A DNA stretch of 64,000 nt, taken from positions 1 through 64,000 of the forward strand of contig CAYRQK010000001.1 in NCBI GenBank assembly GCA_964426605.1, written 5' to 3'. The first letter of the stretch is position 1. The number at the start of each line of letters is the position of its first letter. This DNA is from JAGQNT01 sp964426605. Its GTDB lineage: Bacteria; Patescibacteriota; Saccharimonadia; Saccharimonadales; UBA4665. The translations under genes and the position numbers were made by a program. Of the stretch, positions 1 through 7,214 are shown piece by piece. Below the pieces are notes generated by a model. It made no database searches. It had not been told where the DNA came from and saw nothing but the letters and a program-made list of their open reading frames with translations.

Positions 1-47
1 CCCTCAGATTCTGGATTATCACAGTCTAATATGGCGCGGCTTGTTTA

Positions 48-314
48 ATGGCTGGTCTGTTATTGGCAACATTGATCCGCAATCAAATTGGCGCCATTGT
101 GTCACTGTTTGTTATTCCGACAGTCGAGCAAGTGCTTAGTTTATTACTCAAGGATAATGTGGTTTATTTGCCGTTCAGCGCGCTCAGTGAGGTATTGAGT
201 GCCCCTGTTAAGGGCAGCATTACCTACGCGCATGCGGCCATGGTATTTCTAATATATTTGGTGGTCGGCTGGGTCGTGGCTTGGGTGCTCTTCCTCCGGC
301 GCGACGCCAACTAA
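48..314 (+). pseudogene. C-terminal part of an ABC-2 type transporter permease, possibly frameshifted
   Basis: Two hydrophobic segments (about residues 2-30 and 62-82), the motif LIRNQIGAIV and a short basic tail (LFLRRDAN) resemble the last membrane helices of ABC-2 export permeases. The frame is closed by a TAA at 27-29, while a different frame is open from the window edge to about base 46 and reads like the preceding helix (SLIWRGLFNGW). I infer a frameshift near 40-47, by mutation or sequencing error, in a gene that starts before the window. The family call rests on hydrophobicity and a weak motif only. Confidence 0.5.
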
Positions 315-554
315 AAACACTCCCCTGATACAGAGAAGCGTTTTGTGGTGGAGATTGGCTCAGCTTATTTGAAACCAGGCCACTAGAGGATATCCTAGCA
401 GACATAGCCGAGGGCTGGTCCAATACTCAACGCGCCATTGGCAAGGTCCGCGCTGATGTAGTTATGGAAGTGAGCTATGTACTCTAGGCGTCTAAGACTA
501 TAAGACGAAAGTATTTGAAACACGTACATCAATGCTATCCAGTAACCGAGCTAC
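315..554. other. Gap: start-less reading-frame remnant
   Basis: No complete gene is visible. Bases 327-487 on the plus strand form an open frame of about 53 codons with no start codon (it includes DILADIAEGW) and a TAG stop. This may be a decayed gene. No RNA gene, terminator or recognised repeat is seen. Confidence 0.4.
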
Positions 555-583
555 TTGCAATTTTGTATACACTACTGTATAAT
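555..583 (+). promoter_or_regulatory. lexA promoter with an overlapping inverted-repeat operator
   Basis: A -35 TTGCAA (555-560), a 17-nt spacer and a perfect -10 TATAAT (578-583) lie 7 nt before ATG 591, so transcription should start at or next to the A of that ATG. The inverted repeat TATAC-N6-GTATA (566-581) covers the spacer and -10, a fitting place for LexA self-repression. It is not the classical SOS box of E. coli or Bacillus. Confidence 0.7.
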
Positions 584-590
584 GGTGTCT

Positions 591-1229
591 ATGCACAAGC
601 CCCAAAAGGACTTTAGCGAAAAAGAACTGGTAGCCTACAGATATATCCGCAACCAGTTAGTACATTCAAACCACGCTCCGTCTGTGAGGGAGGTGATGAA
701 ACAGCTAGGTTCAACGTCGCCACGTTCAGCCGAAATTGTTATCAACAACCTTATTGAGAGAGGGTTACTCCAGCGGCGCAGTAATACCAAGCTACAGCTT
801 GTTGAGGATACGCTTAGCAGCACCGAAAATGCTACTGCAGTTAGCTTACCGCTAGTAGGTCACGTTGCAGCTGGTGCGCCTATCCTGGCTGAGCAAAACA
901 TTGAGGCATATATACCGGTCGATGAGCGATTGCTCCGCGGTAATCCTCAAGATTATTACCTGCTTCGTGTACACGGTAACTCTATGAACTTGCGGCGCAT
1001 CTATGATGGTGATTTAGCCATTGTTAAGCGCCAACAAGCTGCGGACACCGGCCAAAACGTTGTTGCCCTTATTAATGATGAGGCAACAATTAAAGAACTT
1101 GTGCCGGCCCAAGACAAGGTAATTTTAAAGCCCCACTCAACCGACAAGAGTATACAACCAATCATCCTACAGAACGATTTTATGATACAGGGTATCGTAG
1201 TCGGTACCATCCCTGGTCAACAACTGTAG
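591..1229 (+). CDS. lexA: LexA-type transcriptional repressor (S24 self-cleaving family)
   Basis: SOS-type repressor: an N-terminal winged helix (about residues 8-65, with SPRSAEIVINNLIERGLL) is followed by an S24 peptidase domain. The autocleavage Ala-Gly is present (HVAAGAP), as are the nucleophile Ser (HGNSMN) and the general-base Lys (NDEATIKEL), so RecA-stimulated self-cleavage is expected. The start is set at ATG 591 (212 aa) because an upstream TTG at 555 is the first base of the -35 box and ATG 582 lies inside the -10 box. The mRNA would be leaderless. It could be the host LexA or the repressor of the neighbouring mobile block; its length and intact dyad favour a functional LexA. Confidence 0.85.
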   Translation: MHKPQKDFSEKELVAYRYIRNQLVHSNHAPSVREVMKQLGSTSPRSAEIVINNLIERGLLQRRSNTKLQLVEDTLSSTENATAVSLPLVGHVAAGAPILAEQNIEAYIPVDERLLRGNPQDYYLLRVHGNSMNLRRIYDGDLAIVKRQQAADTGQNVVALINDEATIKELVPAQDKVILKPHSTDKSIQPIILQNDFMIQGIVVGTIPGQQL

Positions 1230-1265
1230 GGGGCACCTGAGCCTCCTGATAGCTGCTAAAACAAA

Positions 1266-1356
1266 CGCTTAAGCATCTAAATAGGACGCTTAAGCGCTGT
1301 TCCGGCGTCCGTACTTTAACAATTAATAGAGTGTAGTCGAGCTCGACGCATAAGCG
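1266..1356. promoter_or_regulatory. Three CGCWTAAGC(G) palindromes upstream of the DUF1508 gene
   Basis: CGCTTAAGC at 1266-1274, CGCTTAAGCG at 1287-1296 and CGCATAAGCG at 1347-1356. Their centres are about 21 and 60 bp apart, so the first two sit on the same face of the helix. They look like operators for an unidentified dimeric regulator of the downstream gene. Confidence 0.45.
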
Positions 1357-1383
1357 TTTGATATTTGGAGCATACAAAAATAT

Positions 1384-1590
1384 ATGAACCAAGTACCTTA
1401 CCCGCGCTTTGAATACTGGCAGTCCGGTACCCAATGGTATTGGCACTTGCAAGCAGCTAACGGCCGTATTGTCGGCGCCAGTGGCGGCTTCAATAGTGAG
1501 GCCGGTGTCAAAGACGCAATCGCAACGTTCTGTCAGTTAGTCGGCGTAGCCGCTGGCCGTCCGGCGGTGCACGTAAACCCGCCACGCTAA
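1384..1590 (+). CDS. DUF1508 (YegP-like) protein
   Basis: A 68-residue protein made of one DUF1508 unit: YWHLQAANGRIVGASGGFNS followed by EAGVKDAI matches the usual layout of that family (aromatic-x-L-x-A-x-NG-x-I, then a G-[FY]-x-[ST]-x-x-G turn). The family is small, probably cytosolic, and of unknown biochemical function. No strong Shine-Dalgarno is seen. The gene has its own upstream palindromes and its own terminator, so it looks monocistronic. Confidence 0.75.
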   Translation: MNQVPYPRFEYWQSGTQWYWHLQAANGRIVGASGGFNSEAGVKDAIATFCQLVGVAAGRPAVHVNPPR

Positions 1591-1644
1591 AATATTAGTG
1601 TTTAATAATCTAACAGCGCTAGATTGTTGGCCGCTAATAGCAAA

Positions 1645-1681
1645 AGACCCACCTGTTCACTCAGGTGGGTTTTCATTTTTT
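1645..1681 (+). terminator. Rho-independent terminator
   Basis: Stem ACCCACCTG / CAGGTGGGT (9 bp) with a 4-nt loop, followed by TTTTCATTTTTT. It ends the DUF1508 transcript. Confidence 0.9.
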
Positions 1682-1782
1682 AGAAAGGCCTTTTCTAAAA
1701 ATAGTATATGATTATGCGTCCAAAATGGCAAGCACAAGCGATATAGGAGAACAGTAGTTTATTGTTAAGGGGGCTGACTATA

Positions 1783-2217
1783 CTAAAGGTTTACTAGCCC
1801 AAATTGAGCCTTTAAGGTTGGCTCAATTTTTGCAAGGCTTTCAAGATTAAAATTAAAGGTTATATTAAACCGTCGTTTACCCTCGTCTGTACTGCTTTCA
1901 ACCCCCTCTATAAGATGTACGCCTTTGGCAGTAATGTGAAAGTTCCTGTAGCCTCGCTGTGCATTATCGCTATCATCAGTAAAGGTCATTAGCCCAATGT
2001 CGTTTAAATATTCTATGGCGTTTTGCAAATCAGCCAAGTTACCGTCTGTCATATCAACAAGAGCTTGCTGAAACTTATCGTATTGAGGCTCGTCTTTCCA
2101 TTGCGAATTGTCATAGCGAAACCTTATGCTCATAAAGTCCATGTCATTGGGCGCTAGTCGCTGTTGCCTGTATACAAGTAGCGCTATGCCACCCGCAATT
2201 TCTGTTATTTTCCTCAT
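1783..2217 (-). CDS. Hypothetical protein with winged-helix-like C-terminal half
   Basis: A 144-residue protein I cannot name. Residues about 60-108 read like a winged helix: a helix with NAIEYLNDIGLMTF, then FHITAKGVHLIEG, the usual end of such folds in small phage and plasmid regulators. The N-terminus is mildly hydrophobic. It is divergent from the HNH-like gene with 39 bp between starts, so it could regulate it. The minus-strand start lies 9 nt after a TATAAT. DNA binding is inference. Confidence 0.5.
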   Translation of the reverse strand: MRKITEIAGGIALLVYRQQRLAPNDMDFMSIRFRYDNSQWKDEPQYDKFQQALVDMTDGNLADLQNAIEYLNDIGLMTFTDDSDNAQRGYRNFHITAKGVHLIEGVESSTDEGKRRFNITFNFNLESLAKIEPTLKAQFGLVNL

Positions 2218-2226
2218 CTCGTCTCA

Positions 2227-2250
2227 ATTATAAACCGGAGTAACTATAAT
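2227..2250. promoter_or_regulatory. Divergent -10 boxes for the 1783 and 2257 genes
   Basis: TATAAT at 2245-2250 on the plus strand is 6 nt before ATG 2257. TATAAT on the minus strand (2227-2232) is 9 nt before the ATG at 2217. No good -35 hexamers are visible. Both predict leaderless or nearly leaderless mRNAs. Confidence 0.55.
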
Positions 2251-2256
2251 GAGCAT

Positions 2257-3054
2257 ATGGCAAAGAAAAAAGTTTACGGTAAGTGTCGCATTTGCGGTGA
2301 GGATAAGCAGCTTACCCAAGAACACTACATACCACGTGGAGCCGGCGGTGGCGCAAAAACTAAAATCTACGGTGGCGAGGAGCTATTTAAGACATTACAA
2401 AAAGATGAGGACGGCAACGACTATAAGCCATATGGCGATATAAAACAGAACGGGCTTGTTGCATACACACTATGCAAGGAATGTAATGAGCTATCGGGCA
2501 TACTTTATGACAAAGAGTTTGCGAGGTTTTATAACGGTGTCCATTACGTGCTAATGTCCCAACTGAAAATCCCTGAGGACCAAACCACGGTGGATTACCT
2601 TGAAAGCAAAATCGCAACCATGCAACTTATGGATATTAAGCCACTTAATATCGCTAAGCGTATATTGGTTTCATTTTGCTCTGTTGAACATGCCGGCTTA
2701 ACTGATAGGCGCCCAGAAATTAGGAAAGCAATTCTAGACAAAGACTATAACCCTAACACTAAAGACTTTGCCATATACATGAGCTTGCATGTCGGTAACA
2801 GCGCCTATTACGGAACAATAGCTGCGCTCAAAAATATAAACGGGCTCCATATATCACAGGTTTATGCTGGCATAGAGAGTGAGATGATTGCCTTTTACTT
2901 TACGGGCGATAAGGACACAATAGCCACTGGGCTGGAGAATTGCCTTGATATTACGCCGTGGCTAACAAAGTATAAGTACGACCAAATAGGAAACGTGAGC
3001 CTTGAATTGATGTTTAACAGGTCAATGCATATGCAGTTTCCCATTAACACCTAA
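2257..3054 (+). CDS. HNH-like (HNH_5-type) zinc-binding protein, putative nuclease
   Basis: 265 residues. The N-terminus has CRICGEDKQLTQEHYIPR, followed about 50 residues later by CKECNELSG. This C-x2-C ... EH-x2-P ... C-x2-C-N order is that of HNH_5 endonucleases, in which EH supplies the metal-binding His and the final N belongs to the motif. The rest (about residues 95-265) is not recognised and may select the target. It sits in an accessory block near a serine recombinase, opposite a winged-helix-like gene, which fits a defence or mobile-element role. The start is ATG 2257, 6 nt after a TATAAT. Nuclease activity is inferred, not shown. Confidence 0.6.
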   Translation: MAKKKVYGKCRICGEDKQLTQEHYIPRGAGGGAKTKIYGGEELFKTLQKDEDGNDYKPYGDIKQNGLVAYTLCKECNELSGILYDKEFARFYNGVHYVLMSQLKIPEDQTTVDYLESKIATMQLMDIKPLNIAKRILVSFCSVEHAGLTDRRPEIRKAILDKDYNPNTKDFAIYMSLHVGNSAYYGTIAALKNINGLHISQVYAGIESEMIAFYFTGDKDTIATGLENCLDITPWLTKYKYDQIGNVSLELMFNRSMHMQFPINT

Positions 3055-3436
3055 ACGTAGTGTTTTGGCGATTTTAATTTGCTATTTTTGCTACTGGTAA
3101 TTATTTAATTTTAGTATGTTTGGATAGTATTTACAGGGGCGGGGGTGTCCCTTAGATATGGAAAAGATAGTGTCCCTCGTATAATCACCAAAAATATGGG
3201 AGTAATGAAAAAACACGTTTTTCCAGGGCTCAACATATGGCGCTAATCCACAGTAAACTATATAATCGAAACTGTCTTAAGTTAAAAAGCAGCGGTTTTT
3301 TGCTCTCTGGAGCACGATTGACCCTTAAATTGGGCACCGTGTAAACAGTTTGGGTTAATCCCCGCTGCAATGGCTTAAGACACCGCACGGTGTCCATTTT
3401 TGTTTTTGGCACCTTTTAACTAATAAGGAGACGGCA
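3055..3436. other. Gap holding a long imperfect inverted repeat and a terminator-like hairpin
   Basis: No convincing gene. Arms 3273-3295 (TGTCTTAAG ... GCAGCGG) and 3362-3382 (CCGCTGC ... CTTAAGACA) pair over 9 and 7 bp around a 66-nt loop. Just after, 3381-3405 forms ACACCG-CA-CGGTGT followed by CCATTTTTGTTTTT, a plausible terminator. Together these could be a structured RNA or the leader of the next gene. Confidence 0.45.
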
Positions 3437-3931
3437 ATGCCAAAAGCAGAAAAGTCAGGCAACTGGTTCAAGCGACATAAAATTATAACTGGTGTACTAG
3501 CCTTTATCATTCTTTGCGTAATCGTGAGCGCAGCCGGTGGTGGCAAACAAAATAAGCCCGCAACCCAAACAACAGACACTAAAGCAACTACAAGCCCGGC
3601 GACTAAAACTGCACCTCAACCGGGTCTAGCGTCACAGGTGCAGGCGGCATACTTAAAGCAAATTGGGTATGGCTCAATCACTGAGCTGAACCAGGATAAA
3701 AATGACGTTGTGGGGTCTCCCGAGAATGAAATAACGAGCTTTAGTGATGAAAACACCGGCGTGGTAAAAGTGAACGTACAGGACAATCTAACAAGCGCCC
3801 AGGTCAAGCTAATCGGTAAAGATGTTATGGTGGCCACAAGTGATGTTAAAAGCCTACAGTGGATTGATGTACGCGGTACGAACGGAACTTCCGCTGAGGT
3901 TTCAAGGCAAGACGCAGGCCTGGCTAATTAA
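3437..3931 (+). CDS. Membrane-anchored hypothetical protein
   Basis: 164 residues: a basic N-terminus (GNWFKRHK), one membrane helix (about residues 17-34, ITGVLAFIILCVIVSAA), a Thr/Ala/Pro-rich linker (about 40-65) and a folded C-terminal domain outside the membrane. The domain resembles small lipid-anchored or phage-type exported proteins but no family is recognised. The start is supported by AAGGAG 9 nt upstream of ATG 3437. It follows the structured region at 3273-3405. Confidence 0.6.
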   Translation: MPKAEKSGNWFKRHKIITGVLAFIILCVIVSAAGGGKQNKPATQTTDTKATTSPATKTAPQPGLASQVQAAYLKQIGYGSITELNQDKNDVVGSPENEITSFSDENTGVVKVNVQDNLTSAQVKLIGKDVMVATSDVKSLQWIDVRGTNGTSAEVSRQDAGLAN

Positions 3932-4152
3932 GCAAGGCTTGACGGCACCGGTTTGGGGCACGATACTAGAAACACAATATTAACAATCTATCGTAATTCT
4001 ATGTGGCTGCGTAGCGGGACGGACCGCTCAAAAAACGGGCAGCAACTACATATAGGATTGTAAGTAAAACGAGAGACGTACTCGGCATAAAACGGGCTTA
4101 CTAGCGACTAACGCGCCATTGAACATACCGTTCATGGCTTGGGAGTTTTGCC

Positions 4153-4302
4153 GTGAGTACCGTTTCTCAACAGCAACCTAATTCAGCGGGTAGTATATTA
4201 GAGCTGATAAATGTTTTACAAAAAATAAACACCTCAGCGCCGGACGCAGAAATTAACGAAACCTCAATAGATGATAATAATGGCGGCCGTATTATCCTAT
4301 GA
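4153..4302 (+). CDS. Small hypothetical protein (49 aa)
   Basis: GTG start at 4153 preceded by GGGAG with an 8-nt gap, stop TGA at 4300-4302. The product is polar, with a central amphipathic helix (SILELINVLQKI) and an Asp/Asn-rich end. It lies 18 nt upstream of the serine recombinase and may be co-transcribed with it, in the way excisionases or small regulators often are. Function unknown. Confidence 0.5.
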   Translation: MSTVSQQQPNSAGSILELINVLQKINTSAPDAEINETSIDDNNGGRIIL

Positions 4303-4320
4303 CCGATGTAATATTGCTAT

Positions 4321-5889
4321 ATGTATGATGAGCAAGAGCTTGACCTAAAGACGCTCAAATATGTCATGTACCTGCGCAAGTCCACTGAGGATGAGGGGCG
4401 GCAGATTAGGTTTAACGACCAGGAGCGTGATTGCAGAGAGCTAGCAAAGCGGTTAGGCTTGAACGTCATTGACGTTATAAAAGAGGAAAAATCGGCAAAG
4501 AAACCAAACAACCGCCCGGCTTTTAAGGACATGCTCAAACGCATACGGGCTAGAGAGTTTGACGCTATTCTTGCCTGGCATCCGGACCGGCTTGCTCGCA
4601 ATATGGTTGAGGCTGGCAAAATCATACATATGCTGGATACGGACGTAATTAAAGACATACGTTTTGTATCGCACCAATTCTCTAATGACGCTAACGGCAA
4701 AATGCTTTTAGGAATGTTGTTTGTGTTCAGTAAGCACTATTCCGATGACCTATCTAGCAAGGTTACGCGCGGCGTGAGGGGCAACCTGCGTGACTATAAA
4801 TCAGGTGGTACGCCTAAGCACGGTTATATACGTGATAATGAGGGCATTTACCGCAAAGACGGTGACAACTTCCCGATTATTCAAAAAGCCTGGCAAATGC
4901 GGTTGCAAGGCACAAACCAACAAGAGATTTGCGATTACATTAACTCGCAAGGCTACAAAAAGTTTATAGCTAAGCGCGGCGGACACGTTTCGTTCCCGAT
5001 GAACGATAGTACCCTCAGCAACATATTTAAGGATACGTTTTATTTTGGCGAGCTAAACCAGGCTGGGCAGACGGTGGACCTAGTAGCCGCGCCGGTGCCG
5101 TTTGAGCCGATGATTAACCGCGAGATGTTTTTCCAGGTCCAGGAGCTTAGCAGGACCAGGCGGCGTACAAGCAAACAAAGCCGCAGACCGTTTCTACCGC
5201 TACGTTACATGGTGTACTGTGACGTATGCGATTTTCATAAGCCAATGCAGGTGGGGCGTTCAAAAGGTAGGGACGGTACTCACCGCCTGTATTACACATG
5301 CCTCAACAAAGATTGTCCGCGAGCCAAAGGATTTAAGAGCATACGCGGCAAATTGGTGTTTGATGAGATTGATAAAGTTATAAAAGAGAAACTGGTAAAC
5401 CTACCTGACAGCGCTTATGACGAATATCTTAAAGAGCTTAAATCGTATAGTGATACTGCTAAGACGAAATTACGCAGCGAGCTAAGCCGGGCAAAGGTAA
5501 CAAAGGCTGGCTATGAAAAGAGGATTACGGAGTTGTCGCCCAGTCTTGCAATTTTAACTGATGAGCGGGCAAAGCAAACGATTAGCAAACAGATTGCAGA
5601 GGCGTCACAGCTTATGCAACAGCAAGAGCAGCTTATACAGCAACACCAAAAGAGCATTGACCGTAGCACCCTACCGGCTATTGATAAGGACGAGTTTAAG
5701 ACTACCCTCAAAGAAATGGCAGAAAAGCTCAAAGCGGCTGAGGTGTTTCAAAAGGACGTTATTGTTAGCAATTTGTTTTTGAAACTCTATTTTGACCAAC
5801 AAAAAATGACGCGGTACTCCTTAAATGAGCCGTTCGCGTCATTAGTTGCGTTAGGTGGTTTCCAATATGGTGGGGGTGCCTGGACTTGA
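4321..5889 (+). CDS. Large serine recombinase (site-specific integrase)
   Basis: 522 residues. An N-terminal resolvase domain has the catalytic Ser in YLRKSTED (about residue 20) and the active-site stretch WHPDRLARN (about 83-91). A recombinase DNA-binding domain (about 160-290, with GTPKHGYIRD) follows, then a zinc ribbon (CDVCDF ... CLNKDC, about 300-335) and a long coiled coil (about 375-475) of the kind that controls integration direction. The family cuts and joins att sites without replication. The last 22 bp of the gene overlap the 3' end of tRNA-Ile2 on the other strand, so the tRNA end is a likely attachment site. The gene looks intact. Preceding genes (1.8-4.3 kb) are probable cargo. 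Confidence 0.9.
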   Translation: MYDEQELDLKTLKYVMYLRKSTEDEGRQIRFNDQERDCRELAKRLGLNVIDVIKEEKSAKKPNNRPAFKDMLKRIRAREFDAILAWHPDRLARNMVEAGKIIHMLDTDVIKDIRFVSHQFSNDANGKMLLGMLFVFSKHYSDDLSSKVTRGVRGNLRDYKSGGTPKHGYIRDNEGIYRKDGDNFPIIQKAWQMRLQGTNQQEICDYINSQGYKKFIAKRGGHVSFPMNDSTLSNIFKDTFYFGELNQAGQTVDLVAAPVPFEPMINREMFFQVQELSRTRRRTSKQSRRPFLPLRYMVYCDVCDFHKPMQVGRSKGRDGTHRLYYTCLNKDCPRAKGFKSIRGKLVFDEIDKVIKEKLVNLPDSAYDEYLKELKSYSDTAKTKLRSELSRAKVTKAGYEKRITELSPSLAILTDERAKQTISKQIAEASQLMQQQEQLIQQHQKSIDRSTLPAIDKDEFKTTLKEMAEKLKAAEVFQKDVIVSNLFLKLYFDQQKMTRYSLNEPFASLVALGGFQYGGGAWT

Positions 5890-5943
5890 ACCAGGGACCA
5901 ATCGGTTATGAGCCGACTGCTCTAACCACTGAGCTACACCCCC
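5868..5943 (-). tRNA. tRNA-Ile2 (anticodon CAT, lysidine type)
   Basis: Complete cloverleaf on the minus strand: acceptor GGGGGTG/CACCCCC, D-arm GCTCAGTGGTTAGAGC, anticodon arm TCGG-CTCATAA-CCGA, T-arm CCTGG-TTCAAGT-CCAGG and encoded CCA. The D- and variable-region sequence (AGTGGTTAGAGCAG, TTGGTC) matches bacterial tRNA-Ile2 rather than elongator tRNA-Met. The CAU anticodon therefore needs conversion to lysidine by TilS, which is encoded at 22.4 kb. Its 3' end overlaps the recombinase gene. Confidence 0.88.
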
Positions 5944-6066
5944 ATAATAAGACAAACCTACGGTGCTATCACCCCAAAAAATCTTTGATTTTTCAGGGAC
6001 CCCGATTTTTCTCATTGCGCCAGGCGTCGGAATGAATCCGCCGCGTGGGTTGCTCTTTTCCCTGAA
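5944..6066 (-). repeat. Structured repeat, copy Y, directly upstream of tRNA-Ile2
   Basis: On the minus strand this reads GGGAAAAGAGCAACCC, then GGCGGATTCATTCCG, then AATGAGAAAAATCG, an extra segment of about 35-40 nt, and GTAGGTTTGTCTTATTATG ending at the tRNA. A second copy (X) is at 60959-61037. The core folds as GCG-CGGA-TTCAT-TCCG-CGC, and an outer TTCAGGGA/TCCCTGAA pair (5992-5999 and 6059-6066) encloses the first half. Function unknown. Confidence 0.6.
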
Positions 6067-6139
6067 CTGCATCGGCCCAAGAAGTAGTTAACAGAGATGA
6101 GTATACCAGAAATGCCCGAGGTTATATACTGGTAGGGTT

Positions 6140-6601
6140 ATGCTCAACAACGCTGTACGCTTTGCCAAGAAATACTATCCATATCTATACGAACTACGGG
6201 ATATCCGGGTGGCTGGTTTAGTGGTGTTCGGCATCATCGTACTGTTGATTAGCTGGAGCGGCGTGAAGTCTATCGATACTAACTATCAATTGCAAAAGCA
6301 GATCTCGGAACTCAAACAAGAGGATGCCGTGTCGAGCCTAGGTAATCAGAATTTGCAGCTGCAAAACGAATATTATAAGAGTAATCAGTATTTAGATCTG
6401 TCGGCTCGTCAAAATTTGGGTCTGGCACTGCCGGGCGAGACGGAGCTGATTGTGCCTAAATCCGTGGCCTTACGCTATACGGTCGATGTACCGTCGATCA
6501 AGGCTGTTGCCGACAGGGCAGCAGCCAAGCAGCCAACCTACCAGCGCAATATGCAGGCCTGGGCAGATTTTTTCCTGCACCGACAAGACTCGGGCAATTG
6601 A
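6140..6601 (+). CDS. DivIC/FtsB-like septum formation initiator protein
   Basis: 153 residues: a cytosolic N-terminus, one membrane helix (about 26-42, VAGLVVFGIIVLLISW), a coiled coil (about 50-88, QLQKQISELKQEDAV) and the family-typical stretch ARQNLGLALPGETELIVPK after the coil. FtsB/DivIC partners with FtsL and FtsQ/DivIB to activate septal peptidoglycan synthesis. ATG 6140 is 9 nt after TATACT, with TAGGG in between serving as either a weak ribosome site or promoter spacer. It stands alone between two tRNA genes. Confidence 0.75.
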   Translation: MLNNAVRFAKKYYPYLYELRDIRVAGLVVFGIIVLLISWSGVKSIDTNYQLQKQISELKQEDAVSSLGNQNLQLQNEYYKSNQYLDLSARQNLGLALPGETELIVPKSVALRYTVDVPSIKAVADRAAAKQPTYQRNMQAWADFFLHRQDSGN

Positions 6602-6626
6602 CATTCTCACCTCTGTTTGATACAAT
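6598..6626 (+). promoter_or_regulatory. tRNA-fMet promoter
   Basis: TTGACA (6598-6603), 17-nt spacer, TACAAT (6621-6626), 22 nt before the mature 5' end of the tRNA. It is a near-consensus sigma-70 promoter. Confidence 0.85.
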
Positions 6627-6648
6627 AGGCCAGTTCTAGCCAAGATAT

Positions 6649-6723
6649 CGCGGGGTGGAGCAGCGGCAGCTCGTGTGGCTCATAACCACAAGGTCGCAGG
6701 TTCGAGTCCTGCCCCCGCAACCA
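6649..6723 (+). tRNA. Initiator tRNA-fMet (CAT)
   Basis: Acceptor strands CGCGGGG and CCCCGCA leave C1 opposite A72 unpaired, the hallmark of bacterial initiators. D-arm GCAGCGGCAGCTC, anticodon CTCATAA, T-arm GCAGG-TTCGAGT-CCTGC, encoded CCA. The anticodon stem is TGTGG/CCACA, so the usual run of three G:C pairs next to the loop is only two, with U29:A41 as the third. Confidence 0.93.
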
Positions 6724-6757
6724 AAACAAGGCGCCCACGGAAGTGGGCGTTTTGTTT
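6724..6757 (+). terminator. Terminator after tRNA-fMet
   Basis: CGCCCAC-GGAA-GTGGGCG (6732-6749) followed by TTTTGTTTTGG; AAAACAAG precedes it, so it can work in both directions. Confidence 0.85.
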
Positions 6758-6806
6758 TGGTTCTGAGACCGACTCGGTTCTACGACGTGACGGCGAAGCC
6801 GGCACT

Positions 6807-6915
6807 GGTCGCAGGTTCGGTGTAGCGAAACCACGCACAGGAGCTTGCTTCGAGCATGGTTTCGCGGAGGAGTGTTTTGCGAAGCAAAATGTGCGCTGTC
6901 CTACCCCCGCAGCCA
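6807..6915 (+). repeat. Interrupted copy of the tRNA-fMet 3' end
   Basis: GGTCGCAGGTTCG (6807-6819) is identical to tRNA positions 6692-6704, and GTCCT-CCCCCGCA-CCA (6898-6915) repeats the rest with two changes. A 78-nt insert (6820-6897) splits the copy in the T-loop. The insert holds nested hairpins: GAAACCA/TGGTTTC, TTTTGC-GAA-GCAAAA and CGCACA/TGTGCG. No 5' half of a second tRNA is visible, so this looks like an old attachment-site duplication that was later interrupted. Confidence 0.6.
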
Positions 6916-6920
6916 AGTGA

Positions 6921-7214
6921 TGCTGGCTAGATATGAAACGGTTCCAGAATTTTAACGATTCCGACCCGTTTTTATTTTACTTCTGTTATATAGGCTCCAG
7001 CCTTTTGCTCAACTTATTATTGAGGGATACAGAGCATCTATGGAAGTAATGGTTATTATCTTGCCCCCACCTTGCTGTTCCATGATTTCAGAAGTGTGCC
7101 CAATGGTTAAGAAAACGCTTCGCAAATTAACACGTGTTACTTTTTAAGATTGTTCTTCACTCACTCGTTTGCTAGAGGTACTTCAGGGGACTATAGTTAG
7201 GCTAGGAGTTACTT
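6921..7214. other. Gap: palindrome and promoter before the Crp/Fnr gene
   Basis: No gene is seen. TAACACGTGTTA at 7128-7139 is a perfect 12-bp palindrome and a candidate operator. TATAGT at 7192-7197 is a possible -10, and AGGAG at 7203-7207 is the ribosome site of the next gene. The remaining sequence shows nothing recognisable. Confidence 0.45.

Noticed and set aside
1228..1245. GGGGGCACCTG after lexA as a tRNA-Ile2 scar
   Set aside because: Matches are split by mismatches (GGGGGnnCCTG) and no T-arm follows.
3131..3155. GCGGGGGTGTCCC as a possible left attachment site matching the tRNA-Ile2 3' end
   Set aside because: Only about nine bases agree and the similarity stops at once; G-rich runs make this likely by chance.
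4308..4320. TAATAT as the recombinase -10 box
   Set aside because: Position suits a leaderless start, but the match to TATAAT is weak and a small gene upstream could supply the transcript.
6675..6920. Frames on both strands over tRNA-fMet and its downstream repeat
   Set aside because: They cover a tRNA, a terminator and hairpins; no start signals.
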